Assembly: GCA_947494035.1 (NCBI GenBank)
Contig: CANLTN010000006.1
Coordinates: forward strand, 196,989 to 260,988
Length of the DNA: 64,000 nt
Reading direction: 5' to 3'
From: Pseudovibrio sp947494035
Lineage (GTDB): Bacteria > Pseudomonadota > Alphaproteobacteria > Rhizobiales > Stappiaceae
Under the pieces are notes generated by a model. It ran no database searches. It was not told the origin of the DNA and worked only from the letters and a program-made list of their open reading frames with translations. The translations under genes were made by a program, and so were the position numbers. How positions within the stretch are numbered: position 1 is the first letter of the stretch; the number at the start of each line of letters is the position of its first letter. Positions 16,982-26,670 of this stretch are shown piece after piece.

Positions 16982-17668
16982 TTGAAGATACAGGCGTTAT
17001 GGCACTATCCGATTAAGTCACTGCTTGGAGAAAAACAGCAAAAACTGGAGATTAATGAAAGAGGCGTAGTTCGCGACAGGCATTTTGCTGTTGCTAATGA
17101 ACAGGGTAAGTTCGGCAGTGGCAAGAACACGCGCCGGTTCAGGCGCATTGATAACCTGTTTGCCTTAAGAGCTGCCTCAAATGGTGACAGCCTGTCCATT
17201 GGTTTTCCGGATGGGAGATGTGTTGATGTTCACTCCGAACACATCAATGGGCAGCTGACCGAGTTTCTTGGCCAACCGGTGAAGATTGTTCCAGAGCAGG
17301 ACGTGCCGCATTTTGATGATGGCCCTGTGCACCTGCTGCTTTCTTCAGAACTGGCCAGACTGCAGAGCCTTGTTCCCAATGCACAGGTTGATGAACGTAG
17401 GTTCCGCTCCAACATTATTCTGGATGTCGCGGAGCACACCAGAGATAGCGACCTGATCGGTAAGGTGCTAACGATAGGCGAGGTTCAGCTTGAAGTGACC
17501 CACAAGACCGAGCGCTGCAGAATGGTGACTATCGAACAAGATGACCTAAAGTTCGAGCCTGAGATCCTGAGACCGATTGCACGGGAGTTTGATGTGAATT
17601 TTGGCGTCTATGCCAAAGTTGTCCAGACGGGCTCGATCAAAGTTGGACAACCGGTTGCTATCCCCTAG
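16982..17668 (+). CDS. MOSC domain protein with N-terminal MOSC beta-barrel
   Basis: Residues 1-95 match the MOSC N-terminal domain (LWHYPIKSLLGE, GVVRDRHFAVAN). The MOSC core follows, with RRFRSNI at 139-145 and the conserved cysteine in KTERCRMVT (Cys179). MOSC proteins carry sulfur or bind the molybdenum cofactor in reductases such as YcbX/mARC. The start is TTG at 16982 after GAGGA; an earlier in-frame TTG at 16964 has no ribosome site. 228 residues, so it lacks the ferredoxin tail of YcbX. The substrate is unknown. Confidence 0.82.
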   Translation: MKIQALWHYPIKSLLGEKQQKLEINERGVVRDRHFAVANEQGKFGSGKNTRRFRRIDNLFALRAASNGDSLSIGFPDGRCVDVHSEHINGQLTEFLGQPVKIVPEQDVPHFDDGPVHLLLSSELARLQSLVPNAQVDERRFRSNIILDVAEHTRDSDLIGKVLTIGEVQLEVTHKTERCRMVTIEQDDLKFEPEILRPIAREFDVNFGVYAKVVQTGSIKVGQPVAIP

Positions 17669-18258
17669 AACATTATAGAAAATTTGGTGATCTTGCCGTC
17701 CGCCTTACCGCCTCAGAAGGACGGTGAGCTCTTGTTGCAACCATGCAGAATTGACAGATGGCGACAGTTTAGCTTTGCGCTTACAGCTCTAAGTCGCAGA
17801 ACCTCAATTATGGAACTAAAGTAACAAGCCAATCGAACATCAAACACACGGGACTAGCATTCTGAACTTGGCCGGTACCGGCAACCAAACGCGGGGTGTG
17901 TTGGAGTTTTAGTTTGCGTTTGGCTGCCGATGTGGGTGGTCTTGGGCCTGACTGGTCTATGTTGAGCCGTGCCAGGCGGTTTCTTGATAGCGTCTTTCGC
18001 AGATGCTGGCCTGCCGCGATAAATTTGGTGGTCAGTGTCGTTGCGACACTTCGGAATCCGACCAATTATCTTCGTGGGTAGATGTGTTTTTCGCCGTGCT
18101 TCAGATAAGCTGTCATGCTTTGGCACAGTCTTTTTCTTCGACATCTTAAACGGCAGGCCAGTCTGCCTCTTTGCTCGCCTTTTAGGCTGGTGTTGAAAGC
18201 TGGCAGGCAGCTTTAAACAGGGATATCGCAGTCTCCCCCGTTTCAAAGGCAAAGGCCT
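17669..18258. other. 590-bp stretch without a supported gene
   Basis: Open frames on both strands (132 codons at 17854-18252 minus, 61 codons at 17896-18081 plus) overlap each other and give Pro/Arg/Lys- or Arg-rich products with no recognisable motif. The sequence may be a decayed gene or insertion remnant. I see no inverted-repeat ends or tRNA-like structure. Confidence 0.4.
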
Positions 18259-18351
18259 TTAAACGTACCAGGCGAGACCTAACCAGATCCAGAGCGGGGC
18301 AGGCACAATGCCCCAGATGAATATGGCGGGCAGATAGTTATAGATATTCAT
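18259..18351 (-). CDS. 30-residue single-span membrane peptide
   Basis: ATG at 18351 follows a strong AGGAGGG site and ends at TAA 18259-18261. The product begins MNIYNYLPAIFIWGIVPAP and is one hydrophobic helix rich in Trp, Ile and Pro. It lies 19 bp downstream of the 73-residue membrane gene, so the two are almost certainly co-transcribed. Peptides of this size are often small subunits of oxidases or transporters; no partner is visible here. Function unknown. Confidence 0.65.
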   Translation of the reverse strand: MNIYNYLPAIFIWGIVPAPLWIWLGLAWYV

Positions 18352-18370
18352 GTGTCCCTCCTGATAATTC

Positions 18371-18592
18371 TCAGATGAACTGGAATGCGTCTGCAAGTGC
18401 GACGAGGCAACCTGCTGGGATGCCCAAGGATACGAAGATACGAACGTGTCTGAGGAAAGACAGCTCCACTGTGCTGGCTTTGGAAGGACCATAATCTCTT
18501 CCGTCCAAATAAATGCTCGTGATCATCGTTAGAAACAGCAGGAACCAAAGGACAACGAGGCCTTCTGCGATTAAGACGATTGCTGGCAACAT
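18371..18592 (-). CDS. 73-residue two-span membrane protein, unknown function
   Basis: ATG at 18592 follows GGAGG. The product has a first hydrophobic helix (LPAIVLIAEGLVVLWFLLF), a polar loop with YLDGRDYGPSKAST, and a second helix near the C-terminus (IFVSLGIPAGCLVALA). First gene of a two-gene minus-strand unit with the 30-residue peptide. It diverges from an NsrR-like Rrf2 regulator 371 bp away, which may control it. I do not recognise the family. Confidence 0.7.
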   Translation of the reverse strand: MLPAIVLIAEGLVVLWFLLFLTMITSIYLDGRDYGPSKASTVELSFLRHVRIFVSLGIPAGCLVALADAFQFI

Positions 18593-18963
18593 AATGAGCC
18601 TCCAAAGAACATCACACTCAGAGCGAAAGACTTAAGCTGTAGCTTCGATGGATACCTGAAAGGGTGTTTTACCTGTGTTCAGCTGAACTTCCTGAACCAC
18701 CCGCCCTTGAAGAAACCTCACTTTTCGCTGCAACCTAGCCCCTCTGGCTCTAAAGATCTATTTGATAAGTATGTTTAGCATGAGTCGGAGTTAAAGAAAC
18801 ATATAATTTACATCTTTGACGATTAAAGTTGTGATCAAACCGCGTTTGCCTCATAAATTGTCGGCATTTCAATTATTTAGGTGGGTTGTAGAAAATGTTG
18901 ATTTCGTTGTTCTGTGTCGCTGATTAATATGATATATCCAATTAGTATCTTTGGAGGCCCAAT
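18593..18963. other. Divergent promoter region between the small membrane genes and the Rrf2 gene
   Basis: 371 AT-rich bases with no gene. Near the Rrf2 start a GATA-N11-TATC dyad (18931-18949) lies just upstream of the ribosome site and could be an autoregulatory site. TTGTGATCAA at 18828-18837 resembles half of an FNR/CRP-type box. Both assignments are tentative. Confidence 0.35.
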
Positions 18964-19410
18964 ATGCGTTTAAATCAGGCAAGCGATTTTGCTTTGCGAC
19001 TCGTTATGCAGTGTGCCATGCAGCCCGATCTGACTCAGCGCATTGAGCAGGTCGTGCAACAGCAAGGCTTTTCCCGCGGGCATGTCATGAAACTGGTTAA
19101 TCAGCTTTCGCGTGCAGGCATATTAAAAACCATGCGTGGACGCGGCGGCGGCTTCAAACTTGGACGCGCGGCAAAGGACATCAGTGTCGGAGATGTGGTT
19201 CGAGCGGTCGAGAGTGACTTTGCCGTGGTAGAATGCTTGCGTGAGAACGACTGCGGCGCAATCAGTTGCTCTTTCCTACCCACATGTCGTTTAAAGCCCC
19301 TCATGCAAAGAGCCTCGGGCGCATTCATGGGTGTGCTCGATCAAATGACGATCGAAGGCGCAGTTTACGGCCTGCCCGTGCCAGAAGCGTTTGAGGTTAA
19401 GTCAGCTTAA
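18964..19410 (+). CDS. Rrf2-family regulator, NsrR-like
   Basis: 148-residue winged-helix regulator opening MRLNQASDFALRLVMQ, with recognition region SRGHVMKLVNQLSRAG and GRGGGFKLGR. A cysteine cluster (VVECLREND, then CGAISCSFLPTCRL) fits the Fe-S ligands of NsrR/IscR-type sensors. Such proteins sense nitric oxide or redox state. The ATG at 18964 follows TTTGGAGGC. A second Rrf2/NsrR-like gene sits at 43465 beside nirK. The target of this copy is unknown; the divergent small membrane genes are candidates. Confidence 0.85.
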   Translation: MRLNQASDFALRLVMQCAMQPDLTQRIEQVVQQQGFSRGHVMKLVNQLSRAGILKTMRGRGGGFKLGRAAKDISVGDVVRAVESDFAVVECLRENDCGAISCSFLPTCRLKPLMQRASGAFMGVLDQMTIEGAVYGLPVPEAFEVKSA

Positions 19411-19724
19411 TTCGATAAACTCCAAGTTTATACTAGGTATTTACTGAAACATTCACAGTAAAATCTTTATTTATCTTTATTTAATAAATAACATTGCTAA
19501 TATTGAAAGTGAAGTGCGTAATTGTACTTTGTGTCGTGAATATGTATCTCGTATCACCTCGTGGCTTTTCAGTTAAATACAGTTTGATCGCATAGTACCG
19601 AGCTATCCAAGCAAATTGCCAACGCGTTTATTCGCGCTACGGCCGCGTTCATCTGTATGCAGCGCTCGATGATGGTGTCGCTCGCCCGGTCAACTGGTTC
19701 AGAACACGTGCCAGCTGCAAATAT
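19411..19724. other. Intergenic, no gene seen
   Basis: 314 bases, AT-rich in the first half, between the Rrf2 gene and the autotransporter. They presumably hold the autotransporter promoter; no structure is recognised. Confidence 0.5.
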
Positions 19725-19736
19725 ATGAGGTTGGAA

Positions 19737-22700
19737 ATGTGGTACAAAGAGCGGTTTCTGGGAACAACCACGCTTGTAGGTTTAACTACTACCTGCCTGC
19801 TTGGCCTCTCGGTTAATCTGGCCAGTGCTCAAGTCGTTATCACGGGTACCGTAGATGTTCCACCAAGCTCTGTCGATGGAATCCTTGGTTTGGAAGTCGG
19901 AGACGGGATCACCGACGGCACCTTGAATATGTCCGCTGGAGAAGAGGTTAGAATTGGCGCTGACGTCAATATTGGGCAAACCGGCGCCGATGGTACCGTT
20001 AATATCTCCGATAATAGTTCATTGAGGCGCAGGGCACCTATCACTTCACTGGAGATTGGCACCCAGGGAACGGTTACTATTTCAACAGGAGGCGAAATCA
20101 GAGCGCCTCAGAACAATCTAGTCTTACGCTCTGGCGCGACGGTTAATATAGGCGCTGCATCGGGCGATCCAGCAGAAGCAGCTGGCCGGGTTCGTACGCA
20201 ATTTCTTACTTTTGATAATGGCGCGACAGTTTTCGTCAACACAACCAATACCGGCGGGCGGCATTTAAATACACGACTGTCATCAACTGCAGTCGGTGAT
20301 GGTGATATCTTCGTTGAAGAAGGAACAATAGAATTTCGCCGCAACAACAGCCAGTTTACCGGCACAATGACCGTGGATGAAGGCGCGAACGTCCGCTTCA
20401 GGAACACGAATGCCGCTGGGGGGACCCAGTTTGAATTCACGGGCGGTAGCGTCACAGTATTTGGAAATACAACCGTTACTGGGGACATTTTGGTCCTCAA
20501 TGGACCGGAGACGCATGATGCAACCTTTATAACGGAATCAGGCAATCTCAATCTTAATGGCGACATATCCGGAGCTGGAGCCGTGCGGTTTACAGGAGAT
20601 CGCAGAATCAGATTGGCGGGAAATAACTCCTGGAGTGGCGGAACAACTATTGATGGTACTGAAGTTCACTTCTCGAGTGCCGCAAACCTTAGCACCAGTG
20701 ACATCGACCTGATTAACGGCCACCTCACCTTTATCGGGACCACAACTACAATCAGTAATCTCATAGACTTAGATGGAGCATCTTTAATTGAAGTTGGCAA
20801 CGGAGATACTCTGACTGTTAGCAATGACATTAGTGGTACGGGCAGTCTGGAGAAAATTGGCGCAGGCACTTTGGTGCTGGGTGGCGCAGGCAGTACCTTT
20901 AGTGGCGGACTGGAACTATCGAACGGGATAGTGCAATTTGGTGCCGCCGCAAACGTTGGCTTTGGCACTATTACCTTTGCCGGTGGCGATCTGAGCTATG
21001 TTTCAGGGGCAGATGCTTCTATTGCCAATCTCATTGAAGTGGAAAGTAATGGTACGCTTGATGTCGCGCTCGGCCGGACACTTACGCTGACAGGTATCAT
21101 CTCTGACGGTAGCGGTGCGGGTCAGCTTTCAATCGGTTCTGGCGGGACGGTTGATCTTCAGGGTAACAACGTGTTTTCCGGCGGGCTACGCATTTTCGAA
21201 AACAGTTTCGTCTCGTTCTCTGATCTCCAAAACATCGGCACAGGCCCGGTCATCCTTGAAAACGGCAATCTTCTCTACACCGGTTCTTCGGATATAACTC
21301 TTTCCCAGCTTTCGATTGTTAGCGGGACGACCAATTCTATTGATATTAGTGATATCAGCGTCGATCTGGAGGTTTCCTCCGACTTATCAGGCACCGGGAA
21401 TCTTACAGTTTATGACGGGAACTCATTCACGCTTTCTGGTGATAACTCGGTCTGGACAGGTGATCTGACCGTCGTCGAAACTGAGTTGATTTTCGATGCC
21501 GCTGAAAATGTTGGCAATGGTGCTCTGGGCATTACCCTGAACTCCTCAAAACTGACATTCACTGGCGATGATACAGTGACACTTACCGACCTATCCTTCC
21601 TCAGTTCCGGTAACGAAATCAGCACAACCGATGCTGACGGCATCATCAATATTATGTCGGGCCTGACCGGATCTGATCAAATTTTGTTCACTGGTCCGGG
21701 AGAGATTGCCCTACTGGGTGACAATTCCGGTTATTCAGCCGATATCGAAATCAGCTCCGGTACAGTTGATCTCTTAGGCTTCTCAACCGCTGACAGCGGG
21801 AGTGGCAATGTGATCGTAAACGGTGGAAGACTGCTTTATCTGGGTTTGGGGGACGAGACTGTTGACACGACTAAGTTACAAGTCGGCAATGCAGATAATA
21901 TCATTGATGTTAGCGAGGCCACAGCCAACCTCACCTGGACCGGATCCATAGCGCCTGGCGGCGGTACTTTTGAAAAGACCGGTAGCGGAAGGCTTATTCT
22001 GTCTGATGGTACAAAGTCGCTGGTAAGCAGCAGCATCAACGAAGGGATTTTGCAGGTTGGTGTATCGGCAATCGACAACTCCGTTCTGGACAGTGATCTT
22101 ATTATCCATACGAACGGCACACTGACAGGGTATGGTACGGTTTCCGGTAATGTGATCCTGGATGGCGGCACCATATCTCCCGGAGCCTCCTTCGGTACGA
22201 TCACTCTGGGCAATCTGAACGCAACAGGCGTTGGCGGTACTCTTACTATGGACGTCGGCTCTGACGCTATGGCCGGAACGACAAACTCAGATCAGATTCA
22301 AATCCTTTCCGGCGGCGGCGTTGATCTGACGAACATTGCGCTAGATCTGGTCTACATTGATGGTCCACACAAGATTGGGATTGGCGATACATTTAAGATC
22401 ATCGACAATCTCTCACCACCGGGAACCGAGCCGGTTGTGGGAACCTTCTCATCGGTTGATGATAGTATGTTCCTGCTGGATGTGAGGGTGCTCTATGGCA
22501 TTCCTTCCGATGCAAATGATGTGGTCATCCAGTTCGTTCGAAGTGATAACAACTTCGATGGCCTTGCCGAGACGCGCAACGAATATGCCGTTAGTGCAGG
22601 CTTGAATACTATTAGTTTAAGCGGAGCCCTCTTTACTGAGCTTGCACCACTGAATGACGAACAAATCAGGGTACTCCTGACGCCGCTGGCTGGCGAACTG

Positions 22701-23657
22701 CATACATCAACCCGTGCCATTTTGTTGGATGATAGCCGGTTCCTGCGGCAGGCCGTCAACGACCGGCTCTTCCAAGCTCGGAGTGCCTTTGCCGAAGAGT
22801 TGGATGAGAACACGGCTTCCAACAGAATTGGGGCCTACGAGATGTGGGGACAGGTCTACGGCAGCTGGGGTACATTCTTTTCTGATGGGAACGCACGGAC
22901 AACAGACCGGAACATAGGCGGTTTGTTTGTCGGGGTCGATGCTGAAGTTGACGAAACTCTGAGATTGGGTGTTATCGCCGGATTTGGGCGCACATCCATC
23001 TTCATCAACTCCCTCGATGCAGCTTCGCAGAGTGACAATTACAGTGTTGGCGGGTATGCCAGTGCCAACCCGATCTGGGATTTTCAACTCCGTGGCGGTG
23101 TTGCCGGTACTTGGTACAACATCTCAACCAGCCGCGATATTGCGTTTGTTCCGGAAGAAACGCTCGAATCCGATCAGTTTGTTAGTTCCGTGCAGGTGTT
23201 CGGTGAGATGGGCTACAACTTTCAAACTCAGTACGGTGATTTGGAACCGTTTATCGGCGTGGCTTATGCCGACTTGAGAAGTCCGGGTTTTGTTGAGCAC
23301 GGCGGTGTCGCTGCTCTGCGAGCGGGCGAGGAGTTTAATGACCTCACCTTTATGACACTGGGTGCCCGCGGTGAGGTTGACCTTTCAAGCTACCTCTACA
23401 GAAACACAAGCTTCGTTGGTTTTGCAGCGTGGCAGTATGCTTCGAAAGATGTGCTGACCTTCGATCAAAGGTTTGTTGATAGTGGCATTCCGTTCACCAT
23501 CGCTAGTGTTCCGATTGGGCGTAACGTGTTCCTGCTTGAGACCGGTCTCCAGACCCATCTTACAGAGAATATTGAGTTTAACGTCAACTACTATGGCCTT
23601 ATTGCCGGTCAGGCACAGGACCACGGCGCAAACGCACGGCTGTTTGTAAGGTTCTAG
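19737..23657 (+). CDS. Large autotransporter (type V secretion) with beta-helical passenger
   Basis: Signal peptide with cleavage after NLASAQ. A passenger of roughly 980 residues follows, built of imperfect beta-helix repeats, including autotransporter-associated repeats (LEKIGAGTLVLGGAGSTFSG; FEKTGSGRLILSDGT). The C-terminal 12-strand beta-barrel starts near residue 1030 (MWGQVYGSWGTFFSDG) and ends in the outer-membrane signature RLFVRF. Start is either ATG 19725 or ATG 19737; the latter has the better-placed GAGGTTGG. No protease triad is seen, so an adhesin-like role is likely. It is a different type from the array at 48-64 kb: the passenger and barrel sequences are not close. Confidence 0.88.
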   Translation: MWYKERFLGTTTLVGLTTTCLLGLSVNLASAQVVITGTVDVPPSSVDGILGLEVGDGITDGTLNMSAGEEVRIGADVNIGQTGADGTVNISDNSSLRRRAPITSLEIGTQGTVTISTGGEIRAPQNNLVLRSGATVNIGAASGDPAEAAGRVRTQFLTFDNGATVFVNTTNTGGRHLNTRLSSTAVGDGDIFVEEGTIEFRRNNSQFTGTMTVDEGANVRFRNTNAAGGTQFEFTGGSVTVFGNTTVTGDILVLNGPETHDATFITESGNLNLNGDISGAGAVRFTGDRRIRLAGNNSWSGGTTIDGTEVHFSSAANLSTSDIDLINGHLTFIGTTTTISNLIDLDGASLIEVGNGDTLTVSNDISGTGSLEKIGAGTLVLGGAGSTFSGGLELSNGIVQFGAAANVGFGTITFAGGDLSYVSGADASIANLIEVESNGTLDVALGRTLTLTGIISDGSGAGQLSIGSGGTVDLQGNNVFSGGLRIFENSFVSFSDLQNIGTGPVILENGNLLYTGSSDITLSQLSIVSGTTNSIDISDISVDLEVSSDLSGTGNLTVYDGNSFTLSGDNSVWTGDLTVVETELIFDAAENVGNGALGITLNSSKLTFTGDDTVTLTDLSFLSSGNEISTTDADGIINIMSGLTGSDQILFTGPGEIALLGDNSGYSADIEISSGTVDLLGFSTADSGSGNVIVNGGRLLYLGLGDETVDTTKLQVGNADNIIDVSEATANLTWTGSIAPGGGTFEKTGSGRLILSDGTKSLVSSSINEGILQVGVSAIDNSVLDSDLIIHTNGTLTGYGTVSGNVILDGGTISPGASFGTITLGNLNATGVGGTLTMDVGSDAMAGTTNSDQIQILSGGGVDLTNIALDLVYIDGPHKIGIGDTFKIIDNLSPPGTEPVVGTFSSVDDSMFLLDVRVLYGIPSDANDVVIQFVRSDNNFDGLAETRNEYAVSAGLNTISLSGALFTELAPLNDEQIRVLLTPLAGELHTSTRAILLDDSRFLRQAVNDRLFQARSAFAEELDENTASNRIGAYEMWGQVYGSWGTFFSDGNARTTDRNIGGLFVGVDAEVDETLRLGVIAGFGRTSIFINSLDAASQSDNYSVGGYASANPIWDFQLRGGVAGTWYNISTSRDIAFVPEETLESDQFVSSVQVFGEMGYNFQTQYGDLEPFIGVAYADLRSPGFVEHGGVAALRAGEEFNDLTFMTLGARGEVDLSSYLYRNTSFVGFAAWQYASKDVLTFDQRFVDSGIPFTIASVPIGRNVFLLETGLQTHLTENIEFNVNYYGLIAGQAQDHGANARLFVRF

Positions 23658-23680
23658 AACATTGCTCTAGGGCTACTGCC

Positions 23681-24793
23681 CTACCCGATCAGCCTCTTTG
23701 TTTTTCCGTCAAACAGGCAGATCCGGGACACATCTATAGAGAACGTCATACTCTCTCCCGGTTCGCAGGCAAACAGCGGGGATACGCGAGCTTTGGCAGG
23801 CTGGTCCGCAAAGCGAATGAGGCAGAGTGTATCGGCACCTGTTGGCTCGACGAGCTCTACATCGCATTCTATTTCTGGATTGGTACTTTGGCCAAAAGCG
23901 TTGTGCGTGATCATCTCGGGGCGCAAGCCAAGGATGACCTTGCTGTCTGCGCGTTCTGCAAGGTGCTCGGAATTTAGCAGTGGCAGAAAGCACTCGATGG
24001 GCTGCCCTTTAAGCAGTGTGGGAAGTATGACGCCAAACTGGTCTTTCCGACGCGCCACTTCAACCTCGACAAAATTCATCGGCGGAGCACCCACGAAGCC
24101 AGCTACATACATGTTTGCCGGTGAACTGTAGATCTCCTGAGGCGTTCCAATTTGCTGGATAACACCATCTTTCATGATGGCAATCCGGTCCGCCAGTGTC
24201 ATGGCTTCGATCTGGTCATGGGTCACATAGACCATGGTTGCCTTGAGCGTCTGGTGGAGCTTCTTGATCTCTGTGCGCATTTCTCCGCGCAGTTTGGCAT
24301 CCAGATTGGAGAGCGGTTCGTCAAACAGGAAGATCTTGGGACGGCGCACTAGCGCGCGTCCCATGGCAACGCGCTGGCGCTGTCCGCCAGACAACTGCGA
24401 AGGCTTGCGGGACAGCAGGTGTTCGATTTGCAGCAGAATTGCGACCTCGCGCACCGCAGCTTTGCGTTCGGCCTTGCTGATCTTGCGCATCTCCAGCCCA
24501 AACGCGATATTCCGCTCCACCGTCATGTTGGGGTAAAGCGCGTAGCTTTGGAACACCATGGCGATGTCACGGTTTTTTGGATGTACATCGTTGACGACTT
24601 CACCATCAAGCCGAATGGTGCCCTCTGTAATAGGTTCCAGCCCCGCAATGATGTTGAGCAGTGTCGACTTTCCGCAGCCGGACGAGCCGAGCAGAACGAG
24701 GAACTCACCGTCTTTCACATCAATTGAGATGTCGTTCAACACCGGAGTTGAGCCATAGGATTTTGACGCATGTTCGATGGATATGGTTGCCAT
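23681..24793 (-). CDS. Sugar ABC transporter ATPase (MalK/UgpC type)
   Basis: 370 residues: Walker A GSSGCGKST, signature LSGGQRQRVAMGRA, Walker B IFLFDEP, H-loop VTHDQIEAM, then a C-terminal TOBE regulatory domain (GLRPEMI). The start is the ATG at 24793 (MATISIEHASKSYG); a much longer in-frame extension has no ribosome site and runs into the permease. Last gene of a four-gene importer, convergent with the autotransporter with only 23 bp between. It energises uptake by the two permeases upstream. Confidence 0.93.
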   Translation of the reverse strand: MATISIEHASKSYGSTPVLNDISIDVKDGEFLVLLGSSGCGKSTLLNIIAGLEPITEGTIRLDGEVVNDVHPKNRDIAMVFQSYALYPNMTVERNIAFGLEMRKISKAERKAAVREVAILLQIEHLLSRKPSQLSGGQRQRVAMGRALVRRPKIFLFDEPLSNLDAKLRGEMRTEIKKLHQTLKATMVYVTHDQIEAMTLADRIAIMKDGVIQQIGTPQEIYSSPANMYVAGFVGAPPMNFVEVEVARRKDQFGVILPTLLKGQPIECFLPLLNSEHLAERADSKVILGLRPEMITHNAFGQSTNPEIECDVELVEPTGADTLCLIRFADQPAKARVSPLFACEPGESMTFSIDVSRICLFDGKTKRLIG

Positions 24794-24807
24794 ATGGAAG
24801 TATGCCT

Positions 24808-25695
24808 CTAGCCTTTGACCGCGCCAGCGGTGAGCCCGCGCACGAAGAAACGCCCAGCAATGATGTAAACAACAAGGGTCGGCGCGGCGGCAATAAGCGC
24901 AGCGGCCATATCCACGTTGTACTGTTTTACACTGGTGGTTGAGTTGATGAGATTGTTGAGCGCGACGGTTACGGGCTGAGAGCCGCCCGAGGTAAAACTG
25001 GCTCCGAACAGAAACTCGTTCCACACTTGCGTGAACTGCCAGATCACCGAGACCACAATGATGGGAAGCGAGAGTGGCAGCATGATGTGCCAGAAGATAC
25101 GGAAGAACCCTGCCCCATCCATGGTAGCCGCGCGCACCAGCTCTTGAGGAACGGAAACGTAATAATTGCGGAAGAACAGTGTGGTGAAGCTGATGCCGTA
25201 GACGGTGTGCACCACAATCAGGCCTGTAATCGAGTTGGCTATCCCTAAAAACCCGAGTGTTTGCGCCATGGGCAGGATGACGATCTGGAACGGGATGAAG
25301 CAGCCAAACAGCATGAGCGCGAAAATGAGGTTGGCTCCACGGAACCGGAAGAGCGACAGGGCGTAACCGCTCAAGGCTCCGATCATGGTTGAGATGATCA
25401 CCGAAGGCACGGACATGATCACCGAGTTCATGAAGTACGGGCGCAGCCCCTCACAGCGCACCCCGATGCACGCTTGCGACCACGCCTCCCGCCAAGGTGC
25501 GAAATTCAACTCATGGGGCAGGTTCAGCAGGGCCCCGGTGCGGATTTCCGCCAGATCCTTCAGAGAGGTCGACAGCACCACATAGATCGGACCCAGATAC
25601 AAAACCGCCGCGATCAGCAGCAAAGACCAGATGAAGACACGGCCAAGCAGATAGCGTTTGCCGTTGGCACCGGGAAGTGTTTTCGCTTCAGCCAT
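24808..25695 (-). CDS. Sugar ABC transporter permease, MalG/UgpE type
   Basis: 295 residues with six predicted membrane spans and the inner-membrane permease EAA-type loop (ELVRAATMDGAGFFRIFWHI). Its start overlaps the other permease stop by 8 bp, so the two are translationally coupled. The insertion near residue 75 (SQACIGVRCEGLRP) and general sequence resemble GtsC of Pseudomonas glucose importers. Likely substrate is glucose or a related hexose. Confidence 0.9.
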   Translation of the reverse strand: MAEAKTLPGANGKRYLLGRVFIWSLLLIAAVLYLGPIYVVLSTSLKDLAEIRTGALLNLPHELNFAPWREAWSQACIGVRCEGLRPYFMNSVIMSVPSVIISTMIGALSGYALSLFRFRGANLIFALMLFGCFIPFQIVILPMAQTLGFLGIANSITGLIVVHTVYGISFTTLFFRNYYVSVPQELVRAATMDGAGFFRIFWHIMLPLSLPIIVVSVIWQFTQVWNEFLFGASFTSGGSQPVTVALNNLINSTTSVKQYNVDMAAALIAAAPTLVVYIIAGRFFVRGLTAGAVKG

Positions 25696-26599
25696 GACGC
25701 TTTGCCCTCAACTCGGAATAAAGATAGGGCACAATGATCGCGGCAACAGTCGCCAGCATCATCATGGCAGAGGCTGCGCCAAGGCCGATCTGGTTACGGC
25801 GGAAGGCCATCTCATACATGAAGTTCGCCGGAAGCGTTGACGAATAGCCGGGCCCACCATTGGTGAGCGCAACAACAAGGTCAAAGCTTTTTATGGACAG
25901 GTGCGCGAGAATAACAAAGGCTGACAAAAACACGGGCCTGAGAGAGGGCAGAATGATGCCAAGATAGATGCGCGTGGTGCTGGCACCATCCAGATGGGCG
26001 GCGCGGATGATATCTTCATCCACCGTGCGCAGGGCCGACAGGAACAGCGCCATCACAAACCCCGAGGCCTGCCAGACGGCTGCAATCACCACCACATAGA
26101 TCGCCATGTCGCGGTTCACAATCCAGTCGAACTGGAAACTCTCCCACCCCAGCTTTTGCATATAGCTTTCGATGCCGAGTGACGGATTGAGTATCCATTT
26201 CCACGCGGTACCGGTGACGATAAAGCTAACTGCCATGGGGTAAAGATAAATGGTGCGCAGCGCCCCTTCCGCTCGAATGCGCTGGTCGAGCAGCACTGCC
26301 AACACACAGCCAATGGTGATTGCGAACAGGATATAAAGACTGCCGAAAATCAGGAGATTATGGAAGGCCACATCCCAGCGATCCATTGCGAACAACCGCA
26401 CATATTGTTGAAAGCCCTGCACTTCAAAGGAAGGCAACATGCGGGAGTCAGTCAGCGAGATGATGCCGGTCCATGCGATAAAGCCATACACAAAAAACAC
26501 AATAAGCAGGAACGGCGGAGCCACCACCAGCTGCGGCAAATATCGCTGCAATCTGTCAAGAACAGACATCTGCTGCTTGCGCTGCTGGAGGTTGGACAT
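25688..26599 (-). CDS. Sugar ABC transporter permease, MalF/UgpA type
   Basis: 303 residues with six membrane spans and the coupling loop DIIRAAHLDGASTTRIYLGI. It resembles GtsB-type permeases. It follows the binding-protein gene by 71 bp and overlaps the second permease. It forms the transmembrane channel with that partner. Confidence 0.9.
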   Translation of the reverse strand: MSNLQQRKQQMSVLDRLQRYLPQLVVAPPFLLIVFFVYGFIAWTGIISLTDSRMLPSFEVQGFQQYVRLFAMDRWDVAFHNLLIFGSLYILFAITIGCVLAVLLDQRIRAEGALRTIYLYPMAVSFIVTGTAWKWILNPSLGIESYMQKLGWESFQFDWIVNRDMAIYVVVIAAVWQASGFVMALFLSALRTVDEDIIRAAHLDGASTTRIYLGIILPSLRPVFLSAFVILAHLSIKSFDLVVALTNGGPGYSSTLPANFMYEMAFRRNQIGLGAASAMMMLATVAAIIVPYLYSELRAKRHG

Positions 26600-26670
26600 A
26601 GGGACTCGCTTTACTCAACGGGACTAGTGGTCTTGGATGCCTACGCTTTACCCTGACTGCCTATGAGAAA

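Noticed and set aside
17854..18252. 132-codon minus-strand frame rich in Lys, Arg and Pro
   Set aside because: No motif, no good ribosome site, and it overlaps other open frames in the same stretch.
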